42,652 nt of DNA from NCBI GenBank assembly GCA_042408195.1, contig JBHOQL010000012.1, positions 1-42,652 on the forward strand. Direction: 5' to 3'. The notes under the pieces are model-generated. The model saw only the letters and a list, made by a program, of their open reading frames with translations, did no database searches and was not told the origin of the DNA. The translations under genes were made by a program, and so were the position numbers. This document shows positions 23,529 to 31,744 of the stretch, piece by piece. Positions within the stretch are counted from its first letter, which is position 1; every line of letters starts with the position of its first letter. This DNA is from SpSt-600 sp042408195. Its GTDB lineage: Bacteria; Chloroflexota; Anaerolineae; SpSt-600.

Positions 23529-24803
23529 TCAGCAGCGGAAAAGGGTCTGTTCCCTTTCAGGTCCAACTGAAATTATCTTTATTGGTACCCCTACCATGCC
23601 TTCTATAAATCGAATATAATCCTGAGCCTGAATTGGAAGTTCCTCAAACCTTCTGACGTTGGATATCTCTTCTCTCCACCCCGGCAATTCTGTGTAAACA
23701 GGCTCGCACTGAAAGAGCGCTTCAGTGGAAAAGGGAAACCAATTCACCTCTTCCCCCCGCACTCTGTAGGCCACGCAGACCTTAATGGGGTCAATCCCAG
23801 TGAGGATATCCAGCTTAGTTACCGCCAGCTCTGTAATGTCATTGACCATCACAGCATAACGCAGAGCTACCAGATCGAGCCAGCCCGTGCGCCGCCGACG
23901 CCCAGTGGTGGTCCCGTACTCCCGGCCAACCTCAGCCAAATGGTTCCCGATTTCATCAGTGAGCTCCGTAGGGAAAGGCCCCCCACCTACACGGGTGGTA
24001 TAAGCTTTTGTGACCCCTATTACCTTTTCCACCCACTTCGGCCCGATTCCGAGTCCAACCATCGCACCGCCTGCGGTAGGGTATGAGCTGGTAACGTAAG
24101 GGTACGTCCCATGGTCTATATCTAGAAAGGTCCCCTGAGCACCTTCGCACAGCACCTTTTTGCCTTCCCTCAAAGCTTTATTGAGAAGCCAAGAAGTGTC
24201 ATCGATATATGGGGCAAGGCGACGGGCATATTCAAGTTGCTTCTGGACTACCGAAGTGGGGTCCAAGGTTTCAAATCCATACAATTCCAAGAGCCGATTG
24301 ACCCTCTCCACAGCCTTTTCCAACTTTTCCCCGAATCCTTCCTCCAGCATATCAGCGACTCTTAAGCCGCGGCGGGCGAATTTTTCGGAGTAAGCGGGAC
24401 CTATACCCCTATAAGTGGTTCCTATAGCCCTCTCACCCCGAATTGCCTCCTCAGCCTTGTCCAGAGCTATGTGGATAGGGAGAACAAGATGGGCACGCCC
24501 GCTTATCTTTAGGCGGTGAGGGGAAACATCAACCCCTCTTGACGCCAGCTCATCCAGCTCTTGGCAGAGACGCTCAGGGTTAACCACCATCCCATTTCCC
24601 AGTATGCAGATCACCTCTGGATACAATATGCCCGATGGGATATGATGCAGGCGGAAAGTCTGACCTCTGAACACTACTGTGTGGCCAGCGTTGTCGCCTC
24701 CGTTGTAGCGAGCTACAATATCTGCTTCCTGGGCCAGCAGATCCGTAATCTTACCCTTACCTTCATCTCCCCACTGAGCCCCGACAACCAAGATGGCGGG
24801 CAT
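23529..24803 (-). CDS. purA: Adenylosuccinate synthase
   Basis: 424 residues; the ATG at 24803 has GGAGG 7 bases upstream. The enzyme joins IMP and Asp with GTP to make adenylosuccinate, the first committed step to AMP. Signatures: VVGAQWGDEGKGK at the N-terminus (P-loop, catalytic Asp in WGDEGKGK), NGGDNAGHTVVF with the catalytic His, GTTYRGIGPAY, EGAQGTFLDIDHGTYPYVTSSYPT, and TTGRRRRTGWLD in the IMP/Asp-binding loop. Length is normal. It is expressed from its own promoter and unrelated to its neighbours. Confidence 0.97.
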   Translation of the reverse strand: MPAILVVGAQWGDEGKGKITDLLAQEADIVARYNGGDNAGHTVVFRGQTFRLHHIPSGILYPEVICILGNGMVVNPERLCQELDELASRGVDVSPHRLKISGRAHLVLPIHIALDKAEEAIRGERAIGTTYRGIGPAYSEKFARRGLRVADMLEEGFGEKLEKAVERVNRLLELYGFETLDPTSVVQKQLEYARRLAPYIDDTSWLLNKALREGKKVLCEGAQGTFLDIDHGTYPYVTSSYPTAGGAMVGLGIGPKWVEKVIGVTKAYTTRVGGGPFPTELTDEIGNHLAEVGREYGTTTGRRRRTGWLDLVALRYAVMVNDITELAVTKLDILTGIDPIKVCVAYRVRGEEVNWFPFSTEALFQCEPVYTELPGWREEISNVRRFEELPIQAQDYIRFIEGMVGVPIKIISVGPEREQTLFRC

Positions 24804-24841
24804 TATTTTACCTCCAAGTTTTAATCCCGATTGCCTCTTGA

Positions 24842-24870
24842 ATTTTAGTCCAAAAGCCATAACCCGTCAA
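24842..24870 (-). promoter_or_regulatory. Promoter of purA
   Basis: Minus-strand TTGACG (24870-24865), 17-base spacer, TAAAAT (24847-24842). The start would be near 24835, about 32 bases before the ATG. This also rules out the longer open frame starting at 24860. Confidence 0.65.
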
Positions 24871-24979
24871 CGAAAGCCATGCTAACCATCACATAGCGGC
24901 TAAACTCGGCCCGACATCGTAGAAAATGTCAACTTACTGCCCCCGAAAGTTTTTCATTGGCGGCAGTTTTTACCTCAAC

Positions 24980-25008
24980 TTGACAAACATTAAGTCATTC
25001 ATTAGAAA
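24980..25008 (+). promoter_or_regulatory. Promoter of the MFS transporter gene
   Basis: TTGACA (24980-24985), 17-base spacer, TAGAAA (25003-25008). Just upstream, 24935-24970 can form a hairpin (ACTGCC with GGCAGT, extended past one mismatch) followed by TTTTT. With no plus-strand gene before it, the hairpin may insulate or be an operator. Confidence 0.55.
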
Positions 25009-25090
25009 ATACTTCGAACTGAGCCTAAATTTCCAGATGATAACCTGCCGTAGAGAACTCGAAGACAGTTCTGGAATCTAGGATTAGACT

Positions 25091-26332
25091 ATGAACGTTC
25101 TCACCCGCCAATTCTACCGGATCGCTGGGCTAAGCAAGAACGCCAAGCTTTTCCTCTTAACTATCTCTGTCGTTTCGCTGGGGAACGGCATTTTCCTTTT
25201 GTTCCTCAACCTATTTATTCTGACACGCGGCAACGATGAAGCTTTCCTTGGCCTGCTTATGTCCACAATGAGCTTTGCAGCGCTTGTCCTCGGCTTACCG
25301 ATGGGCATTTTGGTGGACCGGATAGGGCAGAAGAAGGCGATGTTGCTTGGGGCCCTATTCTCCACTCTCAGCACGCTGCTCCTCGCTCTCTCGCCTACAG
25401 ATTGGCCTTTGATCGTTGCAGCTGTTTTCTACGGCGCAGGCAATGCCCTTTTCTTGGCTGCCGGACCAGCTTTCATGGCCGAAAACGCTACCGAGGACGA
25501 ACGCCCAACCCTCTTCAGCCTGCATTCCAGCCTATCTCTGCTGATGGGCTTTCTAGGCAGCCTCATAGGTGGACCTTTACCGGCCCTCTTCGGCCGTTTA
25601 CTGCAGGTTCATCCCGAGAGCGCAACAGCATACCGTGCCACGCTCCTCAGCGCTGAAGGTATAATTGCTCTTGCCTTATTTCCTCTACTAATGATACAGG
25701 AAAAGCCGAGGCACCGAACAGCTCAGGACAAAGAGCGCCTTTCCTTGCAGAAATTTCCTATCCGTAAAGACATACTCGCCCTGCTTATCCCGGAATTCAT
25801 CATCGCTCTGGGGGCAAGCCTTCTCATCCCCTACCTTAATATTTTCTTCAAGCAGAAGTTCCGAGTTCCCGATAGCCTGTTGGGCTTGATCTTTGCGGTG
25901 TCTCAACTGTTGACAGGGCTTGCCGCTTTCCTTTCGCCAATTTTGGCAGAGAGATTCGGCAAAATTCGCACTGTCGTCCTAACTCAGTTAGCATCGCTGC
26001 CTTTCTTACTGACCTTGGGGTTTGTCCCGGTGCTGCCCGTGGCAATTGCAGCTTTCTGGCTCCGGACAATGCTGATGAACATGGCTGCCCCCCTCTACAC
26101 TGCCTTCGCTATGGAAAGGGTGCGGAGGGAAGAGCGCGGGACTGTTGGGGCAATGATCGGAGTAGCCTACTCAATAGGCCAGAGCATCGGACCTGGCATC
26201 AGCGGGTTAGTTCAGCGTTCGTTTGGGTTCTCACCCCTTTTCCTGACCACTGGGACCACTTACCTTTTCGCTTCACTTTTGACTTTCGTCCTCTTCGGCC
26301 GAGCAGAGCACTGCAAATTTAACCCCGAGTGA
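25091..26332 (+). CDS. Major facilitator superfamily transporter
   Basis: 413 residues; ATG at 25091 with AGGA 7 bases upstream. About twelve hydrophobic helices in two halves of six, with a central cytoplasmic loop near 210-225 (EKPRHRTAQDKERLSLQ). The loop between helices 2 and 3 carries the MFS motif-A-like GLPMGILVDRIGQKKAMLLG, and a weaker copy, LAERFGKIRT, occurs in the second half. The substrate cannot be read from the sequence; drug or sugar efflux is possible. It stands alone between purA and the por operon. Confidence 0.88.
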   Translation: MNVLTRQFYRIAGLSKNAKLFLLTISVVSLGNGIFLLFLNLFILTRGNDEAFLGLLMSTMSFAALVLGLPMGILVDRIGQKKAMLLGALFSTLSTLLLALSPTDWPLIVAAVFYGAGNALFLAAGPAFMAENATEDERPTLFSLHSSLSLLMGFLGSLIGGPLPALFGRLLQVHPESATAYRATLLSAEGIIALALFPLLMIQEKPRHRTAQDKERLSLQKFPIRKDILALLIPEFIIALGASLLIPYLNIFFKQKFRVPDSLLGLIFAVSQLLTGLAAFLSPILAERFGKIRTVVLTQLASLPFLLTLGFVPVLPVAIAAFWLRTMLMNMAAPLYTAFAMERVRREERGTVGAMIGVAYSIGQSIGPGISGLVQRSFGFSPLFLTTGTTYLFASLLTFVLFGRAEHCKFNPE

Positions 26333-26365
26333 TTTTCTCAAATCGCTTAATTACAGAAGAAAACG

Positions 26366-26398
26366 AAAAGGCCTCCCGCTCCTTTCCAGCAGGAGGCC
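26366..26398 (-). terminator. Intrinsic terminator of the por operon
   Basis: On the minus strand GGCCTCC-x-GCT, loop, AGC-x-GGAGGCC forms a stem of about 10 bp with a mismatch, followed by TTTTCGTTTTC. It lies about 30 bases past the porB stop at 26427. It could also serve the converging MFS gene, but no T-run follows on the plus strand. Confidence 0.8.
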
Positions 26399-26426
26399 CT
26401 ACCTTCATCCGAGGGCTGGCGCACCC

Positions 26427-27368
26427 TTACTTCTCGCCGCAGCGTTCCAAGAGCTTCTCCCATTCTTGGTCAATTCTGGCCTGTATTTCATCGATAAGGT
26501 GGCGGAACTTGGGCTGAAAGAGGTGGCGGAACCGACCTTGCATCTTCAGCCATTCTTCTATCGGCTTCTTCTCCTTAGGCTTGTAGTTGAGTTTCCAAAC
26601 CCCGTTCTCGACTTCAAAGAGAGGCCAGTAACAGGTTTCAACCGCTAATCTGGAAACCTCAATGGTCGTGGCGGTATCGTGGCGCCAGCCCCGGTTGCAG
26701 TCGGAAAACACGTTTATGAAAGCTGGACCATCAGCGGCCACAGCCTTGCGCACCTTTATCATGAGGTCCCGCCAGTGGCTCGGGGAGGCCTGAGCTACAT
26801 AAGGGATATTGTGGGCGGCCATTATTTCCGTAATCGGCTTGCGCCACTGGAGTTTGCCGGGCATCACTTCCCCGGCAGGGGATGTGGTGGTGTGGGCTCC
26901 AGTGGGGGTGGCGCTGGACCGCTGGATTCCTGTGTTCATGTAGGCTTCATTGTTCAAACAAATGTAAACGATGCGGTGCCCCCGCTCAAAGGCCCCCGAG
27001 ATCCACTGCAGACCGATATCGTAAGTGGCACCATCGCCACCGAACACCAGGAATTTAATGTTGCGGTCGGGTATCTTCCCCTTGCGGACCAGAACTTTGT
27101 AGGCGGCTTCGGCACCCGCTGCCGTGGTAGCAGCGTTTTCAAAGGCGTTGTGGATCCAAGGCACACGCCACGCAGTGTTGGGGTACATAGAGGTGGCAAC
27201 TTCCAGACAACCGGTGGCGGTAGCGATGACCACGGGATCGTCAATGGCGTTGAGAACTTGCCGGACAATTATACCCTCGGCGCAACCGGCGCAAAGCCTG
27301 TGGCCAGGAGCAAATTTCTCCGGTTTGCTTGCCAATTCTTTCAGATTTATCCTCGTTTCAACGGCCAT
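26427..27368 (-). CDS. porB: Pyruvate:ferredoxin oxidoreductase beta subunit (thiamine diphosphate subunit)
   Basis: 313 residues; ATG at 27368 behind GGGGAGGGG. 2-oxoacid:ferredoxin oxidoreductase beta chain: LCAGCAEGIIVRQVL (Cys 26, Cys 29), Cys 54 in ATGCLE and Cys 224 in FSDCNRGW form the proximal 4Fe-4S site. The TPP motif runs from GDG (111-113) to NN (139-140) in VYICLNNEAYMNTGIQ. The TPTGAHTTTSP block is typical of PorB rather than of 2-oxoglutarate or isovalerate enzymes. With porA, porC and porD it interconverts pyruvate plus CoA and acetyl-CoA plus CO2 with reduced ferredoxin. Last gene of the operon, followed by a terminator. Confidence 0.93.
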   Translation of the reverse strand: MAVETRINLKELASKPEKFAPGHRLCAGCAEGIIVRQVLNAIDDPVVIATATGCLEVATSMYPNTAWRVPWIHNAFENAATTAAGAEAAYKVLVRKGKIPDRNIKFLVFGGDGATYDIGLQWISGAFERGHRIVYICLNNEAYMNTGIQRSSATPTGAHTTTSPAGEVMPGKLQWRKPITEIMAAHNIPYVAQASPSHWRDLMIKVRKAVAADGPAFINVFSDCNRGWRHDTATTIEVSRLAVETCYWPLFEVENGVWKLNYKPKEKKPIEEWLKMQGRFRHLFQPKFRHLIDEIQARIDQEWEKLLERCGEK

Positions 27369-27385
27369 TTTAACCCCTCCCCTGT

Positions 27386-28588
27386 TTATTCCCTCAGGCC
27401 TATATAGTCAACCCTCTGGCTAACTTCCCCTGTTTCGGCAATGCGGAGCAACTTCCTGACCATCCCCTCAATCTGCTCGGGGTTGATATCCCTGCCACCA
27501 AGGCCAAAGATGTAATCCACAATTTGAGGCCTGTTCCCGTTGCTATAGACATAGAAAGAGGTGCACAGGTCCAGGAACAGAGGACCACACCCTTCGATGG
27601 AACCGAAAGCTATAGAACGGTCCATAACCCCGATGACCTTCACATGCTTTAGGGCTTCTACCAGCTCTTTGCCAGGGAAAGGCCTATATAGCCTGGGCTT
27701 GAGGAGTCCGACTTTAATCCCCTCCTGGCGAAGTTTCCTCACTACAACTCGCGCCGTCCCAGCAGTGGAAGCCAGAACAACGATAGCTACCTCCGCATCA
27801 TCCAGTTCGTAAGCTGAAAAGAGATCGTAATACCGGCCGGAAAGCTCGCCGTACTCCCTGCCCACTTCCCTTACGACCTGAGGGACTTTTGACATGGCTT
27901 CGGTCTGCTGGCGCTTGAACTCAAAGTAGTAATCGTAGAAGGCCCAGGCTCCAAAAGTTTTGGGCTCATCTATATCCAATAGAGAGTAAGAGGGCTTGTA
28001 CTCGCCCACAAACTCTTTAACCGCCTTGTCTTCGAGGATTTCCACTCTCTCCATTCCGTGCCCGGTTATGAAGCCATCTTGCATGGACATCACCGGCAAG
28101 AGGATATCGGGATGCTCGGCAATGCGAACGGCTTGGATAGTGTTATCGTAAGCTTCCTGGGGGTTTTCGGAAAAGATATGAATCCATCCGGAATCCCTTG
28201 CCCCCATGGAATCGGAGTGATCGCAGTGGATGTTCAAGGGAGCGGATAGAGCCCTGTTAACTACGCTCATCACTATGGGCAGGCGCATTGAAGCAGCTAT
28301 GTAGAGGGTTTCCCACATTAGAGCCAGACCGTTAGCAGCGGTAGCCGTCATGACCCTGGCTCCAGCCGCTGCCGCTCCGATGCATGCGCTCATGGCAGCG
28401 TGCTCCGATTCTGCAGGTATAAATTCCGTATCCACGATGCCATCAGCCACAAACTGGGAGAATGTCTGGACGATCTCCGTCTGAGGGGTAATGGGATAAG
28501 CCGCCACCACGTCTGGCTCTATCTGGCGCATGGCTTCAGCTACAGCTTTAGCTCCATCAAGGGCCTTGACTATCCCCTTGGCCGCCAT
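27386..28588 (-). CDS. porA: Pyruvate:ferredoxin oxidoreductase alpha subunit
   Basis: 400 residues; ATG at 28588 behind GGAGGTG. The N-terminal TPP-binding pyrimidine domain has AAYPITPQTEIV (residues 29-40) and the Glu in FIPAESEHAAMSA that activates the cofactor. The active-site segment SDSMGARDSGWIH and the C-terminal domain II (AIVVLASTAGTARVVVRKLR, LLKPRLYRPFP) are as in PorA. Together with the beta chain it forms the active site. The DSMGARDSGW block fits pyruvate as substrate. Confidence 0.94.
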   Translation of the reverse strand: MAAKGIVKALDGAKAVAEAMRQIEPDVVAAYPITPQTEIVQTFSQFVADGIVDTEFIPAESEHAAMSACIGAAAAGARVMTATAANGLALMWETLYIAASMRLPIVMSVVNRALSAPLNIHCDHSDSMGARDSGWIHIFSENPQEAYDNTIQAVRIAEHPDILLPVMSMQDGFITGHGMERVEILEDKAVKEFVGEYKPSYSLLDIDEPKTFGAWAFYDYYFEFKRQQTEAMSKVPQVVREVGREYGELSGRYYDLFSAYELDDAEVAIVVLASTAGTARVVVRKLRQEGIKVGLLKPRLYRPFPGKELVEALKHVKVIGVMDRSIAFGSIEGCGPLFLDLCTSFYVYSNGNRPQIVDYIFGLGGRDINPEQIEGMVRKLLRIAETGEVSQRVDYIGLRE

Positions 28589-28589
28589 T

Positions 28590-28907
28590 TTACACCTCCA
28601 TCACCATCTGAATGACTTTCCCAGGTTTCCCGGTTGCGGCATGAGCTTCCACTTTAACAGGACACTCGTGGGCGCAGATGCCACAGCCCTTGCAGTGGTC
28701 GTAGTCAAAGCCCACTACTTTCCCATCCTTCACAATCACAGCCGAATCGGGGCAGTAAACCCAGCAGATCATGCAGTGGGTGCACTTTTCTTCATCCCGG
28801 ACTGGACGCTGGTTACGCCAAGTTCCAGTTATGTAATTGACAGAGCTTCCAGCTTCCAGGACAACTCCGCCGATAGGCAACTCCTTCCATCCTTTAAGTC
28901 CGGACAT
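28590..28907 (-). CDS. porD: Pyruvate:ferredoxin oxidoreductase delta subunit (2x[4Fe-4S] ferredoxin-like)
   Basis: 105 residues; ATG at 28907 behind GGAGGG. Two CxxCxxCxxxCP motifs: CTHCMICWVYCPDSA and CKGCGICAHECPV, each ligating a 4Fe-4S cluster. The N-terminal half (GSSVNYITGTWRNQRPV) is the usual delta-subunit lead. It passes electrons from the TPP site to ferredoxin. The stop is 1 base from the porA start. Confidence 0.95.
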   Translation of the reverse strand: MSGLKGWKELPIGGVVLEAGSSVNYITGTWRNQRPVRDEEKCTHCMICWVYCPDSAVIVKDGKVVGFDYDHCKGCGICAHECPVKVEAHAATGKPGKVIQMVMEV

Positions 28908-28908
28908 T

Positions 28909-29487
28909 TTAACCCTCCTTTACAGACTCATAGGCTTCCTTTATAGCCTGGACATTGGCCTGCACGATATTATCCGCCACTTTTGTGCCGAGCCTCTCCT
29001 CTGTCAACCGAATTATGCTTTCAAGGGAAACAAGGCCGGTGGCCTTAACCAGAGCTCCAAGCATCGGTGTGTTGGGGATGTTTCGGCCAAAATGCTTTAT
29101 AGCGATACGGGAGGCGTCAACGGTGAAGACTTTGACCGGTTTATCCCCGATGCCCAGTTTTTCTCTTACCTCCTGTGGTGAAAGGCTTGTATTCAGGACA
29201 ATAACACCCCCATTTTTCAGGCCCTCTGCCACGTTCACAAGGCCAATGAGGGTAGAATCTATCACTACCACAACATCGGGAGAGGCTATCTGGGAGTGGA
29301 TTTCAATGGGGGAATCACTTATGCGGGTGTAAGCTCTCACGGGAGCTCCCATCCTTTCGGGACCATAGTCAGGAAAAGCTTGGAAGTATTTACCCTCCTC
29401 CATGGCAGCCTCAGCTAGAATTTCACCTGCCGTCACCACTCCTTGTCCTCCTCTCCCGTGCCAGCGGATCTCCACCATCCCCTTCAT
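28909..29487 (-). CDS. porC: Pyruvate:ferredoxin oxidoreductase gamma subunit
   Basis: 192 residues; ATG at 29487 behind TGGAGGTG. It begins MKGMVEIRWHGRGGQGVVTA, the family hallmark, followed by FPDYGPERMGAPVRAYTRIS and VVVIDSTLIG. The gamma domain is needed for CoA handling and assembly of the complex. First gene of porC-porD-porA-porB, the gene order typical of four-subunit archaeal and thermophile enzymes. Confidence 0.94.
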   Translation of the reverse strand: MKGMVEIRWHGRGGQGVVTAGEILAEAAMEEGKYFQAFPDYGPERMGAPVRAYTRISDSPIEIHSQIASPDVVVVIDSTLIGLVNVAEGLKNGGVIVLNTSLSPQEVREKLGIGDKPVKVFTVDASRIAIKHFGRNIPNTPMLGALVKATGLVSLESIIRLTEERLGTKVADNIVQANVQAIKEAYESVKEG

Positions 29488-29510
29488 CTTTCACCTCCAG
29501 GGCAAAAATA

Positions 29511-29530
29511 AAAGGGGGAAATCCCCTTTT
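29511..29530 (-). terminator. Terminator-like hairpin in the por leader
   Basis: On the minus strand AAAAGGGG-ATTTC-CCCCTTT followed by TTATTTTTG. It lies between the predicted por promoter (29545-29573) and the porC ribosome site. It may terminate the upstream dksA-like transcript, act as an attenuator, or protect the 5' end of the por message. Confidence 0.5.
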
Positions 29531-29544
29531 CACGATTTGTGATA

Positions 29545-29573
29545 ATTTTATCAACATTGGGCCTTTTTGTCAA
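29545..29573 (-). promoter_or_regulatory. Consensus promoter of the por operon
   Basis: Minus-strand TTGACA (29573-29568), 17-base spacer, TAAAAT (29550-29545). The -35 overlaps the TGA stop of the DksA-like gene (29572-29570). The start would be near 29538, immediately before the hairpin at 29530-29511. Confidence 0.8.
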
Positions 29574-29944
29574 AGAGGTTCCCTTTCCATTCTCCTGCGT
29601 TTGAGGATTTTCTCCACATCTTCCTGACACTTGAGGCAAAGAGTAGCATCGGGCTTTGCCTCAAGGCGAGCAGGGTCTATGGGAGAACCGCAGCGCTCAC
29701 ATATACCATATGTGCCCCTTTCTATAGCTCTGAGGGCCCTGTCTATGGAAGCAAGGCGAAATTCCAAGCTCTCTATCAGAGCCACTGTCTTATCCCTTTC
29801 ATAAAGATCAGGAGAAAGGCCATTTAAATCAATCTCTATTTCGCTTTTTAGGCTTTCCTTGAGCTTCTCTAGTTCCTTCTCCACCTCCGCCCTTTCCTCA
29901 AGCAAACGAGCTTTTTCCCTTTCCAGGTTTATCATTCCAGCCAT
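29570..29944 (-). CDS. TraR/DksA-type C4 zinc-finger protein
   Basis: 124 residues; ATG at 29944 behind GCGGGGG. The N-terminal coiled coil (KARLLEERAEVEKELEKLKE) and second helix (SLEFRLASIDRALRAIERGTYGICERCG) lead to a four-Cys zinc finger (Cys 82, 85, 103, 106). Proteins of this class enter the RNA polymerase secondary channel and alter initiation, with or without ppGpp, although many short members are uncharacterised. The catalytic-loop Asp pair of E. coli DksA is not obvious here. Separate promoter; the next gene downstream is the por operon. Confidence 0.88.
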   Translation of the reverse strand: MAGMINLEREKARLLEERAEVEKELEKLKESLKSEIEIDLNGLSPDLYERDKTVALIESLEFRLASIDRALRAIERGTYGICERCGSPIDPARLEAKPDATLCLKCQEDVEKILKRRRMEREPL

Positions 29945-29971
29945 CTTTTCCCCCGCTCTGTTTTCCCACTA

Positions 29972-30001
29972 ATAATACTGCAATTATCCTTCAAAGGTCA
30001 A
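29972..30001 (-). promoter_or_regulatory. Probable promoter of the DksA-like gene
   Basis: Minus-strand TTGACC (30001-29996), 18-base spacer, TATTAT (29977-29972). The -35 lies within the last codons of the radical SAM gene. About 20 bases separate the predicted start from the ATG at 29944. Confidence 0.5.
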
Positions 30002-30857
30002 GAGCACAACATTCTGAGGTCTTCTCAATACTCAAGCCAAGCTCCAAAGCTTTCCGTATTGCTTCCCTTGCCGGACTTACAATGCGGTTCACGCCGGCTA
30101 TCACCGCCAAGGGATCAAGTTCTTTTCTGTAGTCTCCATGGGGGCGCATGCAACCCAATGCAATGGGAACTGTAGGAAAGAGAAGGCGGGCCTCGGCCAA
30201 GATAGAGGCTACCTCTTCGGGCGGTGGAGGAGAATTGGAAGCATAAGGGGTCCCCGGTGTGGGGATAAAGACTATAAAAACAAGACCATCAATTTCCTCC
30301 TGTGCCAAAAGCCTAAGAGCTTTGCGCTCGTGCCCCGTCGCTCCGCCGTCAAGGCCTACGGTGATGTGTGGGATTACCCTGAAATGCTTCCGGAGCATCC
30401 GGTATGTTTCCAGATAATCCCGGACGGTTTTCCTCAGGCGGTAAACCCGAGTGATGGTTTCATCGTCTCCCACAAAATCAAAAGAGATCACACTGACGTA
30501 TGGAGCTATGGCCAAGGCTTCTTCTTCGGTTATGAAGCCCACGTGCCAATTCAGGCGGCGACCTGGAGCAAGGTTTTTTATTTCTTCTAACTTCGCCAGG
30601 ACAGGAACTTTGCCATCCCGGTCACATCCACCAGAGATTAAGAGGCTTGAAACAAATTCACGGTAGCGATAAGCCTCTTCAATGGACTTCATGGTAGCAA
30701 TGTAATAACCACCGCAGTGGGCACAGTTAAGAGCGCAGTATTTACCGGTTATACTTACAGCTAAGGTCCGGTAAGGATAATCAACATAAAATTTCGAGGG
30801 GAAGTTAGCCTTCCTTACTTCCCATGCCTTGTGGAGGAGTTCATCCAACGACCTCAT
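29991..30857 (-). CDS. Radical SAM protein of unknown specificity
   Basis: 288 residues from the ATG at 30857, which overlaps the end of the previous gene by 17 bases; a TTG at 30848 is an alternative. Radical SAM cluster motif Cys 41-x3-Cys 45-x2-Cys 48 (YCALNCAHCGGYY) near the N-terminus, with later strand motifs SSLLISGGCD, LNWHVGF, VISFDFVGDD and HITVGLDGG. A C-terminal pair of Cys (ECCALDL) may bind a further cofactor. It does not have the motif spacing I associate with the AmmeMemoRadiSam radical SAM partner, although an AMMECR1 gene is two genes upstream. A lipoyl-synthase-like (archaeal LipS type) role is one possibility I cannot test. Last gene of the AAA-HIT-AMMECR1 run. Confidence 0.82.
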   Translation of the reverse strand: MRSLDELLHKAWEVRKANFPSKFYVDYPYRTLAVSITGKYCALNCAHCGGYYIATMKSIEEAYRYREFVSSLLISGGCDRDGKVPVLAKLEEIKNLAPGRRLNWHVGFITEEEALAIAPYVSVISFDFVGDDETITRVYRLRKTVRDYLETYRMLRKHFRVIPHITVGLDGGATGHERKALRLLAQEEIDGLVFIVFIPTPGTPYASNSPPPPEEVASILAEARLLFPTVPIALGCMRPHGDYRKELDPLAVIAGVNRIVSPAREAIRKALELGLSIEKTSECCALDL

Positions 30858-31209
30858 CCTCTATCGGTATGTCCAGATCTCCCACCTCTTTTGTAGTCAC
30901 TTTAATAATGATTTTGTGAGGACCAGGCTCCAGCTTAATTCCTTTTACTAACATTGTGACTTCCTGGTTGATCCCAAGGGGAAACGGACTCTTTGCTCCT
31001 ACCCCTGTTGCTTGCTTTTCCGAGCCTGGAGAGACGAGGTAGACGTCCTCCAAGGGGCAAGGCTTCCCGTCTAACTCAAAGCCCCTGAAAGCGGTAATGG
31101 TGCCAGGTGCCAATGTGTTCTTGAGCTTAAAGGAGAAACCCTCTTCAGTATTTGTAAGACTTCCTTTGAGGTAAAGCTTTTTCAGAAGGGCGGGAGGCAC
31201 GTACGGCAT
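30841..31209 (-). CDS. Conserved-looking 122-residue protein, function unknown
   Basis: ATG at 31209 behind TTAGGAGGG. The sequence is regular and strand-rich: PPALLKKLYLKGSLTNTEEGF, then FKLKNTLAPGTITAFRGFEL, LVSPGSE and PGPHKIIIKVTTKEVGDLDI. It reads like a single compact beta domain; no catalytic motif, membrane segment or metal site is evident, and the only Cys is in GKPCPLEDV. Annotation transfers in databases for such proteins may be unreliable. It sits between an AMMECR1 gene and a radical SAM gene and overlaps the latter, so a shared process is likely. Confidence 0.75.
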   Translation of the reverse strand: MPYVPPALLKKLYLKGSLTNTEEGFSFKLKNTLAPGTITAFRGFELDGKPCPLEDVYLVSPGSEKQATGVGAKSPFPLGINQEVTMLVKGIKLEPGPHKIIIKVTTKEVGDLDIPIEDEVVG

Positions 31210-31217
31210 TTTCCCTC

Positions 31218-31742
31218 CTAAGTATACCTTTTGACTTCAAACCTGAACATCTGGACCGGCTCGTTGGGATCAGTAATGCCAGCTTTGTGTACCCGGGTCC
31301 AATAAATCTGCTGCTCCACCGTTTCTATTCCTGGGAGGTCCGGCAGAAGCAACCCCCGTCTCCAAGGATATTTAAGGGATTGGACGATGAGACCATAACG
31401 TTTAGGGTCCAGTTCCTCAGGGCCAGAAACAGGCTCCGGAGGGGAAAGAACATCAACTTTTATCTCCAGATACGGCAACTCTTCAGGCCTTATTGGAGGG
31501 AAACGGGGATCCCGGGTGGCAGCGCTTATGGCATTCTGTATTACTTCCATGGCTACGTTGGGCTGAGTGGGCTCAATGGTTCCTATGCAACCCCGCAGTT
31601 CCCCGTGTTTGTGGATAGAAACGAAGACTCCTGCTCTTTCCTTCATTTCAGGAGTCAATTCCTTCGGGGGTTCCACGACTTTACCTTCTTTTATGTATGT
31701 TTCGATGGTCTTACGAGCGAGTTCCACAAGAGGATGAGCCAT
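31218..31742 (-). CDS. AMMECR1-domain protein (AmmeMemoRadiSam system protein A type)
   Basis: 174 residues; the ATG at 31742 follows GGGAG. It has the full AMMECR1 fold signature: GVFVSIHKHGELRGCIGTIEP with the conserved Cys, NAISAATRDPRFPPIRPEEL, the LEIKVDVLSPPEPV strand and the DPKRYGLIVQ...RRGLLLPDLPGIETVEQQI block ending in MFRFEVKRY. AMMECR1 proteins commonly co-occur with a Memo-family protein and a specific radical SAM protein. Here no Memo homologue is in the window and the radical SAM protein is of another type. The activity is unknown. Confidence 0.92.
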   Translation of the reverse strand: MAHPLVELARKTIETYIKEGKVVEPPKELTPEMKERAGVFVSIHKHGELRGCIGTIEPTQPNVAMEVIQNAISAATRDPRFPPIRPEELPYLEIKVDVLSPPEPVSGPEELDPKRYGLIVQSLKYPWRRGLLLPDLPGIETVEQQIYWTRVHKAGITDPNEPVQMFRFEVKRYT

Positions 31743-31744
31743 CC

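Noticed and set aside
24935..24970. Intrinsic terminator upstream of the MFS gene
   Set aside because: The hairpin with T-run faces the plus strand, but no plus-strand gene precedes it, so it is noted only as a hairpin near the promoter.
26679..27407. Plus-strand reading frame of 242 codons
   Set aside because: Antisense shadow of porB; no ribosome site and no family signature.
29991..30857. AmmeMemoRadiSam radical SAM protein
   Set aside because: The cluster motif context and C-terminal region do not resemble that partner as I know it, so it is left as radical SAM of unknown specificity.
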